Below are positions 33,125 to 41,477 of a stretch of 64,000 nt of DNA, one piece after another. The position numbers and the translations under genes were made by a program. Under the pieces are notes generated by a model, which saw only the letters and a program-made list of their open reading frames with translations, had not been told where the DNA came from and searched no databases. Numbering within the stretch: the stretch's first letter is position 1; each line of letters opens with the position of its first letter. The stretch is from JABFRG01 sp046351415 (GTDB taxonomy: Bacteria > Myxococcota_A > Polyangia > Polyangiales > Polyangiaceae), in NCBI GenBank assembly GCA_046351415.1, contig JAXLYO010000002.1, positions 620,001-684,000 of the forward strand, read 5' to 3'.

Positions 33125-34627
33125 ATGACCGAAATCCAACAACAACGATACCGCGTCGTCGAGAAGCTCGAGGCCGGTGGTATGGCGGAAGTGTTCCGCG
33201 CGGAGAGTGAAGGTCTCCAGGGATTTCGCAAGCAAGTCGCCATCAAGCGCGTCTTGCCGCACCTCTCGGAGAAGAAGAAGTTCATCTCGATGTTCTTGGA
33301 CGAGGCGCGTCTTTCGGCGCAGCTCTCGCACTCCAACTGCGTGCAGGTCTTCGACATCGGTGTCGGTGACAACGCGTACTTCATCGTCATGGAGTACGTC
33401 GATGGCGGTAACCTAAAAGCCATCGCCGAGAGCCTGAAGAAACAGGGCCGCGACTTTCCGGTCCCCATCGCGGCGTTCGTCGGCATCGAGATCTGCAAAG
33501 GCCTCTCGTACGCGCACGAGGTCGTCGACTCGAACGGGCAACACCTCGAGCTGGTCCACCGCGACATGTCTCCGCCAAACGTTCTCATCACGAAGTACGG
33601 CGAAGTGAAGATCGTGGACTTCGGGCTCGCGAAGGCGAGCAGCCAGCTCGAAAAGTCCGAGCCCGGCATCATCAAGGGCAAGTTCGCCTACCTGTCTCCG
33701 GAAGCGGCGATGGGACAAGAGGTTGACCCCCGCACGGACATCTTCGCCGTGGGCATCATTCTCTGGGAGCTGCTCACTGGACAGCGCCTCTTCCTCGGCG
33801 ACACCGACTTCCAAACCGTGAAGAAGGTGCAGCAGGCGATCGTGCCGCCGGTATCTCAAATCAATCCGAAGGTCCCGAAAGAGCTCGAACGCATCGTCAA
33901 CAAGGCGCTCGCGAAGGATCCGAACGCGCGCTACCAGACGGCGCGCGAGCTCGCCCAAGACCTGACGAAGTTCTTGTTCGCCAATGGGCAGGCAGTCGGC
34001 ACGTTCGACGTCGCCGCGCTCGTGCAGCTCACGGTGCGCGACAAGTCGAAGGTGCGCGCCCCGCAGGGTTCGATCATCGACAAGCTCATCGAAGAGGCGC
34101 TCTTCGAGTTCACTTCTCTCAAAGAAGAGGAAACGGGTCGTGGCGTCGTCGTCAAAGCGACCCCCAACAATGCGGCACGCCCGCTCGATGCAGCGAGCTT
34201 CGTCGACCCGACGAACTGGGCAACGGAGATCGGCCAACTCCCGCAATCGGAATCGCAGAGGCGTCCGCAAGAAGAGTCGCTCCGCGCGTCCCTTCGATCG
34301 CTTCCGGAAGAGGGCAACCTCTCGGCCCTCGAAGACGCATCACCTCCGCTTCCCGCGGCAACACCAGCCATGCTTGCAGCGCCGCGTTTGCCGACGCCTC
34401 CTGCGATGGGCGTCCAGGCTGCGCCGGGCATGACCATGCCGAAGCCGGGCGCGCCGGGTGCGGCTCCTCCGCAGCCCGCGAAGGGTGCGCCTCCAGGCAA
34501 GCCCGGTGCGGCGACTCCTGCGAAGAGCGGAAGCAGTTCGATGCTCCCCATCGTGCTCGGCCTTCTCTTCCTGCTGCTCGTTGGTGGCGGCGCAGCGGCG
34601 TGGTTCCTGAAGCTGATCCCGCACTGA
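33125..34627 (+). CDS. PknB-type Ser/Thr protein kinase with C-terminal membrane anchor
   Basis: 500 residues from ATG 33125. The kinase domain (about 8-270) has a Gly-rich loop LEAGGMAEVF, catalytic Lys41 in VAIKRV, HRDMSPPNV with the catalytic Asp (about 147), and DFGLAKAS. SPEAAMGQEVDPRTDIFAVG follows. From about 340 the protein is Pro/Ala/Gly-rich and disordered, then a helix (MLPIVLGLLFLLLVGGGAAAWF) inserts near the end. Such kinases are abundant in myxobacteria and phosphorylate FHA-domain partners. The three hairpins beyond the stop resemble those after the DksA-like gene. Confidence 0.95.
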   Translation: MTEIQQQRYRVVEKLEAGGMAEVFRAESEGLQGFRKQVAIKRVLPHLSEKKKFISMFLDEARLSAQLSHSNCVQVFDIGVGDNAYFIVMEYVDGGNLKAIAESLKKQGRDFPVPIAAFVGIEICKGLSYAHEVVDSNGQHLELVHRDMSPPNVLITKYGEVKIVDFGLAKASSQLEKSEPGIIKGKFAYLSPEAAMGQEVDPRTDIFAVGIILWELLTGQRLFLGDTDFQTVKKVQQAIVPPVSQINPKVPKELERIVNKALAKDPNARYQTARELAQDLTKFLFANGQAVGTFDVAALVQLTVRDKSKVRAPQGSIIDKLIEEALFEFTSLKEEETGRGVVVKATPNNAARPLDAASFVDPTNWATEIGQLPQSESQRRPQEESLRASLRSLPEEGNLSALEDASPPLPAATPAMLAAPRLPTPPAMGVQAAPGMTMPKPGAPGAAPPQPAKGAPPGKPGAATPAKSGSSSMLPIVLGLLFLLLVGGGAAAWFLKLIPH

Positions 34628-34637
34628 TGCAGTCTGT

Positions 34638-34713
34638 GGGGGCTTTGCCCCCTCTCCACGGAGCTGAGCTCCGTAGAGCCTCTCCCCCAGTTTTGGGTCC
34701 CGAGCCCAAAACT
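34638..34713 (+). terminator. Three consecutive hairpins after the kinase gene
   Basis: GGGGGC-ttt-GCCCCC starts 10 nt after the stop. A second stem pairs ACGGAGCT with AGCTCCGT (34654-34678 including flanks). A third pairs AGTTTTGGG with CCCAAAACT (34689-34713), across TCCCGAG. The order and the cores match the element at 14130-14233. No run of Ts follows, so it is a 3'-end structure of uncertain mechanism. Confidence 0.6.
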
Positions 34714-34749
34714 ACCTGGGCGCTTCAAAGCGAGCGCGACGAAATCGGC

Positions 34750-35109
34750 CTAGGCGCGAGCTTTGATGATGAGGTAGCGAAGCGGGATATTCCCGGTATT
34801 GCGAATGGAGAGGGTCTCGCCCTGCGGCACCACGACGGTGGCGCTCGGTCGCATCATGCCGGTCATGTCAGCGACAGTGACCTCTCCTTCTCCTTCGACG
34901 AAAACGAGCACCTCGGCGCACGTCTCCTGAATGTGCTTTCCCACCGAGCCCCCTACGGAGAGTTCGCACGCGAGCGCGCAATCAAACGGGGGTACCACCG
35001 GCCCAAGGAGCATCCACACACGCACTTCGCCGCTTCCGCCGAAGAGTGCTTTCCGAACGTCGCATGAAATCTCGCCAGATTCCGCCGCCTTTGCCAAAAC
35101 GTTCCACAT
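34750..35109 (-). CDS. Small cupin-domain protein
   Basis: 119 residues. It shows a cupin-type barrel: ELSVGGSVGKHIQETCAEVL (about 49-68), then VFVEGEGEVTVAD and VVVPQGETLSIRNTGNIPLR. The first metal motif is reduced: one His (GKHIQE) and Glu are present, but the usual HxH is not seen. Single-domain cupins bind metal and/or small ligands, and the role cannot be told. It is divergent from the FGE-like gene over 46 bp and converges with the kinase. Confidence 0.75.
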   Translation of the reverse strand: MWNVLAKAAESGEISCDVRKALFGGSGEVRVWMLLGPVVPPFDCALACELSVGGSVGKHIQETCAEVLVFVEGEGEVTVADMTGMMRPSATVVVPQGETLSIRNTGNIPLRYLIIKARA

Positions 35110-35155
35110 ACCTGTTTATTGCACGTACAGAAAAATCCGCTATGCATTCGCGGGC

Positions 35156-35917
35156 ATGGACGCCACCCGCAGTGCATCGAAGCGCCTCTTTGGCAGTACG
35201 CTCGTACTGCTGGCGGTCGCGCTCGTGCCGAGCGAGGGCGAGGCAGCGAGGGGCGACTGCCCACCAGAGATGGGCAAGGTCGACCTCGGCGCCGATGCCA
35301 AGGTGAGCGCCGTTTGCGTCGACAAGTGGGAGGCTTCTCTCGTCGATGCGAAAACGGGCGCACATGTATCGCCGTACGAGTCACCGAAGGATCGAAAAGT
35401 GAAGGCCGTGTCGAAGCCGGGAGTGGTTCCACAGGCCTACATTTCGAAAATCGAAGCGGAAGGCGCCTGCAAAGCCGCGCGCAAACGCCTGTGCAAGGAG
35501 TCGGAATGGGTCAAGGCATGCCAGGGCAAGCGCCCGACGACCTATCCGTACGGCGACGAACTCAAAGAGGGCTACTGCAACGACTCCGGCAAGTCCCCAT
35601 TATCTGTATACTACAAGGATTCCGATGCGGCCTATGCGTCGAATAGCGCGATGAACGATCCGCGCCTCAATCAGGTACCCGGCACGGTCTCCAAGACGGG
35701 CCGTCACAAGAAGTGCAAGAACGGCTACGGCCTTTATGACATGGTTGGCAACGTGCACGAATGGGTCGACGACCCTGCCGGTACGTTCCGCGGCGGCTAC
35801 TACCTGGACACGCATCAGAACGGCGATGGCTGCAAATACCGCACAGACGCGCACGACGTGACTTACCACGACTACTCGACTGGCTTTCGCTGCTGCAAAG
35901 ACCTCAGAGTCCCTTGA
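35156..35917 (+). CDS. Secreted FGE-sulfatase/SUMF1-like protein
   Basis: 253 residues from ATG 35156. A signal peptide (LFGSTLVLLAVALVPSEG) precedes an FGE-type domain: KWEASLVDAKTG, KLCKESEWVKACQGKRPTTYPYG, NGYGLYDMVGNVHEWVDD and STGFRCC. The N-terminal D/C region and the C-terminal RCC are typical of the superfamily. The two Cys needed for sulfatase activation by true FGE are not obvious; many myxobacterial members are carbohydrate- or peptide-binding, non-catalytic relatives. The role is unknown. Confidence 0.85.
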   Translation: MDATRSASKRLFGSTLVLLAVALVPSEGEAARGDCPPEMGKVDLGADAKVSAVCVDKWEASLVDAKTGAHVSPYESPKDRKVKAVSKPGVVPQAYISKIEAEGACKAARKRLCKESEWVKACQGKRPTTYPYGDELKEGYCNDSGKSPLSVYYKDSDAAYASNSAMNDPRLNQVPGTVSKTGRHKKCKNGYGLYDMVGNVHEWVDDPAGTFRGGYYLDTHQNGDGCKYRTDAHDVTYHDYSTGFRCCKDLRVP

Positions 35918-35938
35918 CCACCGTTGCGCCTCGCCCGG

Positions 35939-36652
35939 TCAGGGCAGCTCGATGCAGTAAAGGTGTCCGTCGGCGCTGCAAGGCGTAACGGTGCCTGTGC
36001 TCATCCAGCTGCTGAGGTCGGGGAACGGCCAGCCGGTTACGCCATCTTCCGTCTGAGAATCCCAGGAGCCGCATCTCTTCCCAGCATTCAATGCGGTGCC
36101 TCCCGTCCACACACGCGTGGCTCCGGTCGTGTAGGGTTCCCCCAATTCCGTGACGTTGATGTCACCGAGCGGCGCACCTAGCAGCGAAGCAATGTTCGGA
36201 AAGACTTTGAATGCACCCTTGTTCTTCGGGCTGACCCACCAACCGTCGCACGGCTCTCCGAGCTGTTTGGACGGATGTTGGTTGGCCACCGCCCAGTAGT
36301 ACGCTTTCCAATGGGTCCCTGGCCAAACGCTCGACCCGGCAGCGCGGCATAGATCATCCGGTCTCTCGCCTGCGGGTCGCGCGAGGAGATCTCCCTTCCA
36401 CTGTTGCGCTGTCATGAAGAAGCGAAAATGATCGCCGTTCTTCTTCGTGAAGCACTTCGCGCCATCCGCGAGCGTCGTCGCATCTCCGACCTCGTTCGCG
36501 TCGGAGGCAAGGCCGCCTCCATCCGCAAGAGTTTGTCCTCCCTCACTCCCGAGCAGCGTGTACGACGGACGCACCGAACAAGAAGCGACGTTGAGGATTG
36601 CCCCAGTGGCCACCACAGACCATGCAAGCTTCCTCCGCATGCAGCCAAGCAT
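35939..36652 (-). CDS. DUF1554-type (C-lectin/endostatin-like) lipoprotein
   Basis: 237 residues. The signal ends NVASC (Cys25). A low-complexity Gly/Asp/Ala linker is followed by a Trp/Cys-rich domain: FFMTAQQWKGDLLARPAG, SSVWPGTHWKAYYW, CDGWWVSP, KRCGSWDSQTEDGVTGWPF and TPCSADGHLYCIEL. This repeat of W-x-x-W and a Cys pair at the end matches lectin-like modules of the DUF1554 type. It probably binds a surface polysaccharide or an extracellular matrix, but no partner is seen. It lies next to the diacylglycerol-kinase-like gene. Confidence 0.65.
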   Translation of the reverse strand: MLGCMRRKLAWSVVATGAILNVASCSVRPSYTLLGSEGGQTLADGGGLASDANEVGDATTLADGAKCFTKKNGDHFRFFMTAQQWKGDLLARPAGERPDDLCRAAGSSVWPGTHWKAYYWAVANQHPSKQLGEPCDGWWVSPKNKGAFKVFPNIASLLGAPLGDINVTELGEPYTTGATRVWTGGTALNAGKRCGSWDSQTEDGVTGWPFPDLSSWMSTGTVTPCSADGHLYCIELP

Positions 36653-36711
36653 AAGGTGGAACCTTTGCTCAGGATAGCTTCAACCGAACAAGCGGCGTCT
36701 CTCGAGCGAAA

Positions 36712-37761
36712 TCAAGCCGACTCCTCCGGACCAGGCGGCGGCGGGAAGTTCGAGAAACGATCGGGCACGATCAATCGGATCGCTTCTCGGTGAACTTGGA
36801 CGCGTGCGCCCGGCGAGGGGTTCGCCTCTTCACCATCGAGCTGCGCGAGCGGCAAGGCCGCCGCGGAAAACCGCAGCTCGATCTGACGCGCCGAGACGTG
36901 ATCGGTTGCGATACGCGAGGCGGGGTCTTTGAGCGCATCGGGAAGCAAATTCCCGCGATGGTCGACGAACGCCTTTTGGACCCAATCAGCTTGATTTCGA
37001 AACGGCACGAGCTCGACCAAACCATCGTCGTGACTGGCAGAGCGATCGAGCACCCATGCGCCCGCATAGATGCGCGTGTTCTTGATGATGAGGTCCGTTA
37101 GCCCCTTCCACTCGTGCGGCTCACCGTCGGCCACGAAGGTGACGTCGAAGGTCTGGTCCCGAAGAAACGAGTCCATGAAGACGCGTGCGAATGCTCCCGC
37201 GTAGACCAGGTGATCACGGTAGAGGTGACGAATCGGCCCCAGCTTGTGGACCGTATCGCGGTCGCGATTTCGTGCGAGCAGCACGCGCGCCGAGAGCCCC
37301 CACCCCGCCGAATCGAAGAAGTAGTCCTGCCCGAGCACCTCGCCATCGACGCCGAGGCGTTGCATGTACACGGCGTCGAGCCGAGTTTCGCGGGCGCCAA
37401 GGACGACCGAGACGTTGCGCGACAGCGAATCTTCTCCGGCTGCGAGTCCGAAGCTCTGACCTTGATCGTTCGCGGTGCCCGTCGGGAGCATGCCCATCGC
37501 AACCTGCTCGCGGACACGGCTCACCATCAGAGCGGCGGCGACTTCCCGGAACGTGCCATCGCCTCCCATGGCAATCACCACGTCAGGGGTGTCCTTCTCG
37601 AGGCGCTGGGCGAGAACGGGAATCGTCTCTCCGTCCGGAAGCGTATTTTGCAGCTCGCAAACGACGCCTCCCGCCTCGAGAAGGGCCTTCGCTTTGGCGA
37701 TTCGCTCGCGGTTCATGCCGCTCTGCGCGGTGGGGTTTCCAACGAGGACGATGCGCTTCAT
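36712..37761 (-). CDS. Diacylglycerol/lipid kinase-family protein
   Basis: 349 residues. The NAD-kinase-like fold is shown by VLVGNPTAQSG (5-15), the nucleotide motif GGDGT (66-70) and LPTGTANDQG near residue 92. YegS/BmrU-type lipid kinases phosphorylate diacylglycerol or another lipid alcohol with ATP and feed phosphatidic acid back to phospholipid synthesis. The lipid substrate here cannot be fixed. The gene is divergent from malic enzyme, whose start is 16 bp away. Confidence 0.88.
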   Translation of the reverse strand: MKRIVLVGNPTAQSGMNRERIAKAKALLEAGGVVCELQNTLPDGETIPVLAQRLEKDTPDVVIAMGGDGTFREVAAALMVSRVREQVAMGMLPTGTANDQGQSFGLAAGEDSLSRNVSVVLGARETRLDAVYMQRLGVDGEVLGQDYFFDSAGWGLSARVLLARNRDRDTVHKLGPIRHLYRDHLVYAGAFARVFMDSFLRDQTFDVTFVADGEPHEWKGLTDLIIKNTRIYAGAWVLDRSASHDDGLVELVPFRNQADWVQKAFVDHRGNLLPDALKDPASRIATDHVSARQIELRFSAAALPLAQLDGEEANPSPGARVQVHREAIRLIVPDRFSNFPPPPGPEESA

Positions 37762-37777
37762 GGTAAGGACGTATCTT

Positions 37778-39058
37778 ATGACAGACGTCGCCGATTTGCG
37801 TCAGGCAGCGCTCGCCTATCACGAGGGAACGCGTCCGGGAAAACTCGAAGTCGTACCTTGCAAGCCGACCAGCACGCAGTACGACCTCGCGCTCGCCTAC
37901 TCACCGGGCGTCGCAGAGCCCTGTCGTGAGATTGCCCGAGACGGAGCCCTCGTCTCGAAGTACACGATTCGCCAGAACCTCGTTGGGGTCATCACGAACG
38001 GAACCGCAGTTCTCGGCCTCGGCAACATTGGTCCCTATGCGGCCAAGCCGGTCATGGAGGGCAAGGCCATGCTCTTCAAACGCTTTGCCGATATCGACGT
38101 GTTCGACATCGAAATTGCGGAGAGCGATCCGCGTGCTTTCGTCGACACCGTCGCCCGCCTCGAGCCCACTTTTGGTGGCATCAATCTCGAGGACATCAAG
38201 GCCCCCGAATGCTTCGAGATCGAGCGTTCCCTTCAAGAGCGCATGGGGATCCCCGTCTTCCACGACGACCAGCACGGGACAGCCATCATCACGGGTGCCG
38301 GAGTGCTCAACGCGGCAGAGCTCGTAGGAAAGAAGCTCTCTGAGCTTCGCGTCGTCTGCAACGGTGCCGGTGCTGCAGCGATTCGCTGCATGGAGCTTTG
38401 GGTGACCCTCGGCGTGAGGCGCGAGAACATCACGCTGCTCGACACTCGAGGCGTCATCCATACCGAGCGAGAAGACCTCACCGCAGAAAAGCGTTCCTTT
38501 GCCCGCGCAACGCGCGCACGCACCCTCGCCGATGCGTTCGTCGATGCAGATGCATTCGTCGGCCTCTCCATTGGCAACGTGGTCGACGAGGCCATGCTGC
38601 AAACGATGGCGAAGAACCCGATCATCTTCACGCTCGCGAACCCGGACCCAGAGATTGCTTACGTGAGGGCCCGCAGCGCTCGACCCGACGCCATCGTTGC
38701 GACCGGCCGGAGCGATCACCCGAATCAAGTGAACAACGTGCTCGGCTTCCCTGGCATTTTCCGGGGGGCTCTCGACGTCCAAGCCCGTCGCGTCACCGAA
38801 AACATGAAGCGGGCTGCGACGCTAGCGATTGCCGCCATCGCGAAGCTCCCCGTGCCGGACGCCGTCGAAGCTGCATACGATGGCGACGGACTCAGCTTCG
38901 GTCCAGACTATGTCATCCCGAAGCCCTTCGATCGCCGCGTCGTTCCGATGGTCGCAGCGGCAGTCGCCGAAGCCGCGATGAACGACGGCGTGGCGCGAGT
39001 CGGTCTCGATGTACATTCCTACCGGGAAGCGCTCATCGCACGACTCTCGAACGCCTGA
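37778..39058 (+). CDS. NAD(P)-dependent malic enzyme (without PTA domain)
   Basis: 426 residues from ATG 37778. Motifs: YSPGVAEPC (41-49), KPVMEGKAMLFKRFADIDVF, FGGINLEDIKAPECFEIE, FHDDQHGTAIITGAG (Asp metal ligands) and GAGAAAIRCMEL for NAD(P) binding. It decarboxylates malate to pyruvate. The phosphotransacetylase domain of MaeB is absent, so it is the short form. A strong terminator follows at 39088. Coenzyme preference cannot be read by eye. Confidence 0.93.
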   Translation: MTDVADLRQAALAYHEGTRPGKLEVVPCKPTSTQYDLALAYSPGVAEPCREIARDGALVSKYTIRQNLVGVITNGTAVLGLGNIGPYAAKPVMEGKAMLFKRFADIDVFDIEIAESDPRAFVDTVARLEPTFGGINLEDIKAPECFEIERSLQERMGIPVFHDDQHGTAIITGAGVLNAAELVGKKLSELRVVCNGAGAAAIRCMELWVTLGVRRENITLLDTRGVIHTEREDLTAEKRSFARATRARTLADAFVDADAFVGLSIGNVVDEAMLQTMAKNPIIFTLANPDPEIAYVRARSARPDAIVATGRSDHPNQVNNVLGFPGIFRGALDVQARRVTENMKRAATLAIAAIAKLPVPDAVEAAYDGDGLSFGPDYVIPKPFDRRVVPMVAAAVAEAAMNDGVARVGLDVHSYREALIARLSNA

Positions 39059-39087
39059 GCTCATTCGAGCAAAAGAGCTCCAAAGAG

Positions 39088-39116
39088 AAAGGGCCCCTCG
39101 ACGAGGAGCCCTTTTT
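39088..39116 (+). terminator. Intrinsic terminator after malic enzyme
   Basis: AAAGGGC-c-CCTCG pairs with CGAGG-a-GCCCTTT and is followed by TTCG. The stem is about 12 bp with single-nucleotide bulges and ends in a T-run. Confidence 0.8.
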
Positions 39117-39148
39117 CGTTTGGCAGTGAAGCGGTTCGCCCCGCCTGA

Positions 39149-39883
39149 TCAGCTACAGTCGATGCGCTTCGTGTTCGAGAGCGTGCAGCCGTTCTTCTTG
39201 CACTCACGCTCCTGCACGAACTTGCCGCCGCGGCAGATGAGCTGCTTCTTGCCGTCGACCGAGCACGCCACCGCGTTCGGAACGCCGCAGGGGTCGTTCT
39301 CTTCGGAGATCGAAACGTCGCAGTTCACTTCGTTGCCGTTGTTCTTCACTTGGCAAGCGTCGCGACCGCGGCAGTAACGCCAAACGTCCCACTTCTTGTC
39401 CGACGAGCAGATGAACATCTGCTTGTTGTCCGTGGCACAAGCGTAGGTGCCCGGCTTCGAGCAGTTGTCGCCCTTGTCTGCGAGCGTCGTGTCGCAGTTG
39501 AGCATCTTGCCGATCATGCTGCAGCCCTTGGGGCCCTTGCAGTCGAGGTGCGTCGTGAACTTTCCATCGCGGCAGACGACGGCCTTCTTCTTGCCCTTGT
39601 TGCACGCGTACTCTTCTTCGCTGTCACCCATGCAGGCATCGCCATCCTCGGCGACCGAGTCGTCGCAGGAAACGCGCGAGCCGAACTTGAGGCAGCCGAG
39701 TGTGCCGGCGCACTTCACTTGGACGTAGGTGTTGTCCTTGCCACAGTGCATGGCGGTCTTGCTATCGATGCAGCTGTCCTTGCCGGGCTTGCAGGCGCCG
39801 CCGAGCTTGGGTTTGCAAGCTGCACCGAGCACGACGAGTGCCCCCGTTACGACTACCGAAACTACGATCCTCTGCAAACGCAT
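39149..39883 (-). CDS. Cys-repeat lipoprotein
   Basis: 244 residues. The signal peptide ends LGAAC (Cys23). The mature chain is made of about four repeats of 50-55 residues, each with the pattern GD.C... (Y/V)AC ... (V/L/I)C..GKF ... C...GC ...(I/V).C (compare KAVVCRDGKFTTHLDCKGP and KQLICRGGKFVQERECKKN). About 25 Cys residues are present, enough for a disulphide-rich fold. No enzyme motif is visible; an adhesion or surface-display role is possible. A 19-bp palindrome lies upstream at 39937-39955. Confidence 0.8.
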   Translation of the reverse strand: MRLQRIVVSVVVTGALVVLGAACKPKLGGACKPGKDSCIDSKTAMHCGKDNTYVQVKCAGTLGCLKFGSRVSCDDSVAEDGDACMGDSEEEYACNKGKKKAVVCRDGKFTTHLDCKGPKGCSMIGKMLNCDTTLADKGDNCSKPGTYACATDNKQMFICSSDKKWDVWRYCRGRDACQVKNNGNEVNCDVSISEENDPCGVPNAVACSVDGKKQLICRGGKFVQERECKKNGCTLSNTKRIDCS

Positions 39884-39936
39884 CGCCCGGAACTCCCTTC
39901 GTGGACCCGCGCGTCGGCGAGTCCTTCACGGTTTTT

Positions 39937-39955
39937 GCGTCGGAACTTCCGACGC
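39937..39955. promoter_or_regulatory. 19-bp palindrome upstream of the Cys-repeat lipoprotein
   Basis: GCGTCGGAA-C-TTCCGACGC is a 9+9 perfect inverted repeat with one central base, 54-72 bp before the lipoprotein start. It has the symmetry and length of an operator for a dimeric repressor, though it could also be an mRNA hairpin in the leader. I know of no regulator family with this exact site. Confidence 0.4.
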
Positions 39956-40114
39956 GAAAGACATAAGAACCCACAACGGCGTCCGACGTAAAGACTTTCG
40001 CAATTTTCGGCACCTTCCGCGCTGGCTGAGCTTGGATCTGGGCTTTTTTCTTGATTTCGAACGCGTTGCCCAATGATGACAATCGCGTCATCTTCGCGCG
40101 TTCGGTCTGCCTTT

Positions 40115-41404
40115 TCAGCCGTTTTCGCCGAGCATGCGGCCGAGCGCTCGGACCATGAGTGCAGGGTCTTGCGTGCCGCACATCTCGCGCGCGGAGTGCA
40201 TGCTGAGCATCGGGTTGCCGACATCGACCGTGGGGATGCCAAGCAGTGTTGCAACGATGGGCCCGATGGTCGTGCCGCACGGCAGGTCGGTGCGATGCGA
40301 ATAGTGCTGCACGGGAACGTCTTCACGACGGCAGATGTCCGCAAACAAGGCTGCCGTGCGTCCATCCGTCGCATAGCGCTGCTGGGCATTCACCTTGATG
40401 ACGGGTCCGCCATTCAGACGAGGCTTGTGTCGGGGCTCGTGCCTCGAGGCATAGTTGGGATGAACCGCGTGAGCCATATCTGCGGAGACGAAGAACGATG
40501 CCGGACACATCCGCAGGAACGCCTCACGCGAACCGGCGATGCGCTCGAGGACACGCGGCAAGAACGCGGACCCCGCGCCGTGCATCGTTTCGCTGCCGAT
40601 CTCTTCGTGATCGAAGAGCGCAATCAGCGGCACGAACGCCGATGCCTGACATGAGAGAAGTGCGGAGATCGACGCATGGCACATCGCCAAGTTGTCGAGC
40701 CTGCCCGAGAAGAGGAACTCACCGCCCGCCCCCGCAACACATGCTGGCGTCACGTCGTGGAGCATGAGGTCCATGCCGAGCACGTCCGACGGCTCTACGT
40801 GGGTTTCCTTCTGGACGAGCTCCGCGAGTGCATCCGTGTCGGCCCCTCCGAGTCCGAAGATTGGGGCCATGTGCTCTTGTCGATTGAGGACAAGGCCCTT
40901 GTCGTTCACTTCGCGATCGAGATGCACTGCGAGCTGCGGCACGCGAAAGAGCGGGCGGTCTACCTTGAGGAGCCGTGTCCCGATCGATCCGTCACGTTCG
41001 CGAACGGTGACACGCCCAGCGATACCGAGATCCCGATCGAGCCACGAGTTCAAGAGGACGCCGCCATACACTTCGACGCCGAGTTGGAGGTAGCCTTCTT
41101 GCGCATACACGGGCTTCGGCTTGAGACGCAGGTTGGGGCTGTCCGTATGCGCTCCGAGAAGCCGAAACCCCTTCGCTTCGCCGTCAGGCACACGAAACGC
41201 GATCAGATTCGACCCGCCGCTCGTGACGTAATACTTTCCGGGCTTGAGCGCGCCACCCGAGCGCTCCCCCCACGGCTCGCTCTCGTCGAGCAGCGTGAAG
41301 CCAACGGCGTCGAGGCGCCTGCGTGCCTCCGCAACCGCATGAAACGGCGTCGGGCTCGAAGAAAGAAATGCGAGAAGGTCGGAGAGGATGGCGTCGTCGG
41401 TCAC
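40115..41404 (-). CDS. M18-family aminopeptidase
   Basis: 429 residues from GTG 41404. The dinuclear zinc site of M18 is present: HTDSPNLRLKPKP (near 90), DHEEIGSETMHGA and the C-terminal HPNYASRHEPRHKPRLNGGP. Such dodecameric aspartyl or broad-specificity aminopeptidases work in the cytosol on N-terminal residues. The length fits the family. An upstream neighbour on the same strand (41478) is about 70 bp away. Confidence 0.93.
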   Translation of the reverse strand: MTDDAILSDLLAFLSSSPTPFHAVAEARRRLDAVGFTLLDESEPWGERSGGALKPGKYYVTSGGSNLIAFRVPDGEAKGFRLLGAHTDSPNLRLKPKPVYAQEGYLQLGVEVYGGVLLNSWLDRDLGIAGRVTVRERDGSIGTRLLKVDRPLFRVPQLAVHLDREVNDKGLVLNRQEHMAPIFGLGGADTDALAELVQKETHVEPSDVLGMDLMLHDVTPACVAGAGGEFLFSGRLDNLAMCHASISALLSCQASAFVPLIALFDHEEIGSETMHGAGSAFLPRVLERIAGSREAFLRMCPASFFVSADMAHAVHPNYASRHEPRHKPRLNGGPVIKVNAQQRYATDGRTAALFADICRREDVPVQHYSHRTDLPCGTTIGPIVATLLGIPTVDVGNPMLSMHSAREMCGTQDPALMVRALGRMLGENG

Positions 41405-41477
41405 GACGCCACTCTACACGACATGGAAGGGAGCTGAGAACTCCGAGTGCGGCCTGGCGCCCTCGACGGCAGGCCTT

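Noticed and set aside
35156..35917. Functional formylglycine-generating enzyme
   Set aside because: The pair of active-site cysteines is not evident and no sulfatase is nearby.
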